In this document: positions 28,338-28,382 of the stretch, piece by piece
Position numbering within the stretch: the first letter of the stretch is position 1
Layout: each line of letters starts with the position of its first letter
Source of the DNA: Peptococcaceae bacterium
Lineage (GTDB): Bacteria > Bacillota > Dehalobacteriia > UBA4068 > UBA4997
Direction: 5' to 3'
Length of the DNA: 28,382 nucleotides
NCBI GenBank assembly: GCA_019421315.1
Contig: JAHZFN010000279.1
Coordinates: 3,441 to 31,822 of the forward strand
Notes under the pieces: model-generated
The model's database searches: none
Told to the model about the DNA's origin: nothing
Seen by the model: the letters and a program-made list of their open reading frames with translations, nothing else
Position numbers and translations under genes: made by a program

Positions 28338-28382
28338 TAATTTTTTAATAAATTTTTTACTGATTTTTACTGCGAAAGCAAA

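Overview
The window looks like a chromosomal stretch of an anaerobic, endospore-forming Bacillota (class Clostridia is the best guess). The basis is a SpoIIE-type phosphatase next to an [FeFe] hydrogenase, a SpoIVFA/SpoIVFB-like pair behind a sigma-E-like promoter, and an intact rimP-nusA-ylxR-ylxQ-infB-rbfA-nrnA-truB-ribF-rpsO cluster. No species can be named from sequence alone.

Layout. (1) 1-2025: the C-terminal end of a SpoIIE/PP2C-type phosphatase and a monomeric, group-B-like [FeFe] hydrogenase. (2) 2267-3733: a degenerate LytM/M23 protein and an M50 site-2 protease, resembling SpoIVFA-SpoIVFB. (3) 3955-8673: a TIGR03960-type radical SAM gene broken by an in-frame TAG, its DUF2344 partner, and an RNase E/G gene. 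In many Clostridia this block continues into rplU-ysxB-rpmA, but here it is followed by tRNA-Pro(GGG). (4) About 8797-11694: a decayed integrative element (prophage or ICE remnant). It lies between the 3' end of the tRNA and an imperfect 14-bp copy of that end. It holds integrase arm-site-like repeats, the tail of a tyrosine recombinase, a secreted copper-amine-oxidase-N-domain protein, a broken ImmA/IrrE peptidase gene, an XRE repressor, a lambda-like divergent promoter region with a perfect palindrome filling one promoter spacer, and phage-like coding scraps. (5) 12060-16721: a large MalT/LuxR-type ATPase regulator, TspO/MBR, and a MATE transporter on the minus strand. (6) 17172-27132: the transcription/translation operon, starting with a good promoter and a hairpin leader and ending with separately promoted rpsO. 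(7) 27196-28337: a structured repeat element and a TepA/ClpP-like protease gene.

The genes of region 6 work on 30S assembly (RimP, RbfA, S15), transcription elongation (NusA), translation initiation (IF2), tRNA pseudouridylation (TruB), RNA fragment degradation (NrnA) and flavin cofactor synthesis (RibF). Regions 3 and 6 are core chromosome. Region 4 is clearly accessory and decaying. The most interesting items are the att-bounded remnant with its operator-in-spacer switch, the structured repeat shared upstream of the RNase G and tepA genes, and the amber codon in the radical SAM gene. I see no clear new defence or biosynthetic system.
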